Shown: piece by piece, positions 62,257 to 64,000 of the stretch
How positions within the stretch are numbered: the stretch's first letter is position 1
How the letters are laid out: each line of letters starts with the position of its first letter
DNA from: Natronomonas halophila
GTDB lineage: Archaea; Halobacteriota; Halobacteria; Halobacteriales; Haloarculaceae
Length of the DNA: 64,000 bases
Assembly (NCBI RefSeq): GCF_013391085.1
Contig: NZ_CP058334.1
Span: forward strand, 2,728,001-2,792,000
Direction of reading: 5' to 3'
Program-made: the position numbers and the translations under genes
The notes under the pieces: generated by a model
The model's input: the letters and a program-made list of their open reading frames with translations, nothing else
The model's database searches: none
Told to the model about the DNA's origin: nothing

Positions 62257-63066
62257 TTACCCGGTCGTCTCAGCGCCGTCTTCCCCGTCCGGCTGTGAGT
62301 CATTCCCGGAGTCGCTTTCGCTCCCGTCCGGTCCCGGCTCATCACCATCGGCGGGGCCGTTTCCGCTACCTCGCTCGTCGGTGCTTCCGTTCTTCGGTTG
62401 GTGGTCGGCCTCGCCGCGCTCGGCGGAGCCGTTACCCGGACGGTCGATACTCGCGTTTCCCGCCCGGTCGGGTCGTTCCTCGCTGGCGTTTCCGGCCGGC
62501 GAGTCGACCGGCGGGCCGCCGACGCCGGGGCGGTCACCGGGTGGGCCCGCGAGGCTACGGGCGAGTTCGGCGACTTCACCGCCCGAGAGGTCCCGGGCGT
62601 TCGTCCGGAGTTGCTCCAGTCGGGTCGTGTTGACGCCGGCGCTCGCCGCGACCGGCTCGGTTTCGTTGACGGATTCGGTCAGTTGGGTGGCGCCGACGGC
62701 GACGCGGACCGCCAGCGCTCGGTCACGAACGTTGCCGGTGCTCCGGATGTCCGCCCGGCGTTCTTCGAGGCGCTGTTGGCGCTCCTCGAGCCGTTGGGTC
62801 CGGTTCTCGATGAGTTGACGGCGCTCCTCGGGGTCTTCGGTGCGGCTCAGCGCCGCGTCGAACATCCCGTCGTCAACCTCGCCTTCGGCCTCCGCGGTGC
62901 TGGCCTGCATGAACGAGGACACCTCCGCACCGACCGACGCGTTGCCGCTGGAGGCGTTCGCCCCGGTCTCGGTGGTGTGGGTATCGGCGACGGCACCGCC
63001 CATTGCGGCCACCGCGAGGACGGCGAGGGCAACGAGGAGCCCCGCCGCGACAGCATTGGTTCTCAT
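62257..63066 (-). CDS. Secreted coiled-coil protein with low-complexity tail
   Basis: This 269-residue protein has a Sec-type signal peptide (about 1-27, LLVALAVLAVAAMGGAVA). The mature part has a Thr/Asn-rich region, a coiled coil (about 75-115, RQLIENRTQRLEERQQRLEE), and a tail rich in Gly, Pro, Asp and Ser. Several Asn-x-Ser/Thr sites could be N-glycosylated. Function unknown; it is probably cell-surface associated. Confidence 0.75.
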   Translation of the reverse strand: MRTNAVAAGLLVALAVLAVAAMGGAVADTHTTETGANASSGNASVGAEVSSFMQASTAEAEGEVDDGMFDAALSRTEDPEERRQLIENRTQRLEERQQRLEERRADIRSTGNVRDRALAVRVAVGATQLTESVNETEPVAASAGVNTTRLEQLRTNARDLSGGEVAELARSLAGPPGDRPGVGGPPVDSPAGNASEERPDRAGNASIDRPGNGSAERGEADHQPKNGSTDERGSGNGPADGDEPGPDGSESDSGNDSQPDGEDGAETTG

Positions 63067-63303
63067 TACCTGTTTCTGAGGGACGTATATCGTAAAAACC
63101 CGCCTTCTGTTCGGACCGTTTACCGCTACTCCGAAACGCCATTAAATCGTCCAATAGCGTTCATCGGGATAGCAATCGCGACGATAGCGGAATTCAGTCG
63201 AACGTGTCAGCTGATGTGAAACAGAGGTCGCTGTTTGCCCGACGGCATAAGGGCTTCCGCGCAACGCTTATGTGTGGTAACCAATGACATGGTACTAGCG
63301 GCA
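63067..63303. other. Intergenic region between divergent genes
   Basis: No gene is seen. The region is relatively A/T-rich and should hold promoters for the secreted protein (minus) and the DUF5802-like protein (plus). Confidence 0.4.
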
Positions 63304-63648
63304 ATGTTCGAACCGTTCTCAAGCGGCTACTACCTCGGTCGGCTCTACGTCGAGCCATACGAGGGCGACCGCGCGGTCATGCATCGCGCGGAACACGAGC
63401 AGGTCAACGAACAGTTGTACGACGGGCAAGGCGACCCGCTCGTCATGAAAATCGGGTCGGCACACGTCCCCGTCCACGGCGCCGAGGACGTCCCGGGTCG
63501 GACCATCGGCCTCCCCGAATCGGCCCTCGCGGCCACAGGCGTCGACAACCCGCCGACGCTCCGGGAGGTCCTCTTGGCGAAAGCCGACCGCGCCGCCCAA
63601 CTGCTCGGGGTCGACCCGGGGACGGACGACGGTCCCGCGGGCTTTTAG
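63304..63648 (+). CDS. Small haloarchaeal protein, DUF5802-like
   Basis: This 114-residue protein starts MFEPFSSGYYLGRLYVEPYE and continues with HVPVHGAEDVPGRTIGLPE. From memory the sequence matches the haloarchaeal family DUF5802, function unknown. An ATG at 63289 would add five residues. It is acidic and soluble. It lies 24 bases before the release-factor-like gene, likely in one transcript. Confidence 0.65.
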   Translation: MFEPFSSGYYLGRLYVEPYEGDRAVMHRAEHEQVNEQLYDGQGDPLVMKIGSAHVPVHGAEDVPGRTIGLPESALAATGVDNPPTLREVLLAKADRAAQLLGVDPGTDDGPAGF

Positions 63649-63672
63649 GCGCCTCCCTTCGTCGGTCCGGCG

Positions 63673-64000
63673 ATGCTCGACGACCTCCTCGGCCGGACGA
63701 AACTGAAAGAGCGAATTGCGGAACTCGAAGACGAGGTCGACAGCCTCCAGGCGCAACTGGAGGCCGAAAACGAGCGCCGTTCGGCGGCCGTCAGCGCCAA
63801 ACAGGAGGCCGAAGAGCGCGTCAACCGCCTCGAAGACCGCATTGCCGACCTCGAAGGCCGAGTCGACGCCGACACCGAGGAGGCCGCCGTCGGCTTCCGC
63901 CATCAATCGTCGGTCCGCGGCGCCCGCCTCGATGCCGTCCTCTCGCGACTCGACTCGTTCTACGGCGAGCCCGAAAGCGTCCTGACGGCCTACGTCGACG
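63673..64000 (+). CDS. Vms1/ANKZF1-like protein, N-terminal part (partial)
   Basis: The first 109 residues are present; the gene runs off the window. The start MLDDLLGRTKLKERIAELED leads into a coiled coil (about 10-68). This N-terminus is typical of haloarchaeal proteins annotated as Vms1/ANKZF1 family peptidyl-tRNA hydrolases, which release stalled chains from ribosomes. The catalytic part is outside the window, so the call rests on the N-terminus only. Confidence 0.55.
   Translation, partial: MLDDLLGRTKLKERIAELEDEVDSLQAQLEAENERRSAAVSAKQEAEERVNRLEDRIADLEGRVDADTEEAAVGFRHQSSVRGARLDAVLSRLDSFYGEPESVLTAYVD

Overview
The window is a 64 kb piece of chromosome from a halophilic archaeon (class Halobacteria). 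The evidence is the high G+C content, the strongly acidic proteins rich in Asp and Glu, promoters with a TATA-like box about 25-30 bases before a leaderless start codon, and archaeal marker genes: Cdc48, RadB, GatD, the archaeosine enzymes TgtA, ArcS and RaSEA, split GMP synthase, and SAMP ubiquitin-like proteins. I cannot fix the genus. I found no rRNA, tRNA, CRISPR array or intact insertion sequence. Most of the window is conserved housekeeping DNA with small accessory patches.

Layout. 0-6.7 kb: end of a histidine kinase, tmk, purS-purQ, a very large regulator combining a winged helix, a P-loop NTPase and TPR repeats, then RaSEA and a VanZ-like protein. 6.8-13.3 kb: an aldehyde:ferredoxin oxidoreductase behind two palindromic operators, an acetyltransferase, a small operon around a SAMP3-like protein, and arcS. 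13.5-24.4 kb: purU, purC, acyl-CoA synthetase and thioesterase, radB, larC, a zinc dehydrogenase and cdc48. 24.4-28.1 kb: a gene-free hairpin array, then phoU, pstB and a divergent AbrB-PhoU regulator. 28-37 kb: pyrG-guaA(B), a hydrolase, pspA, a thioesterase and thrS. 37-48 kb: ribose-1,5-bisphosphate isomerase, deoC, a methylthiotransferase, a CDF transporter, HIT, map, a PfkB kinase and a uridine phosphorylase. 48-56 kb: pstS1-pstC-pstA, a second pstS, then arsR-acr3-arsC. 56-64 kb: tgtA, samp1, a structured gene-free stretch, gatD, a two-wing regulator, a secreted coiled-coil protein and the start of a Vms1-like release factor.

How the genes connect. All three enzymes that convert tRNA G15 to archaeosine are present but scattered (TgtA, ArcS, RaSEA). 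Purine and nucleotide synthesis is well represented (PurS, PurQ, PurU, PurC, GuaA-B, PyrG, Tmk). Uridine phosphorylase, the PfkB kinase, the ribose-1,5-bisphosphate isomerase and DeoC fit nucleoside-sugar breakdown by the archaeal pentose-bisphosphate route. The Pst transporter is split between 26 kb and 48-54 kb, and 10-bp-spaced CTATATA-type boxes upstream of its parts suggest one phosphate regulon. Arsenic resistance sits directly behind the second pstS.

The most unusual items are: the FilR1-like/NTPase/TPR fusion at 1.8-5.1 kb; a 150-base element at 15.16-15.32 kb where a DtxR-like palindrome precedes three nested or adjacent stems; a similar box before a 520-base gene-free region at 57.85 kb; two copies of an almost identical hairpin after AOR and cdc48; and a SAMP1 homologue whose diglycine is followed by three extra residues.
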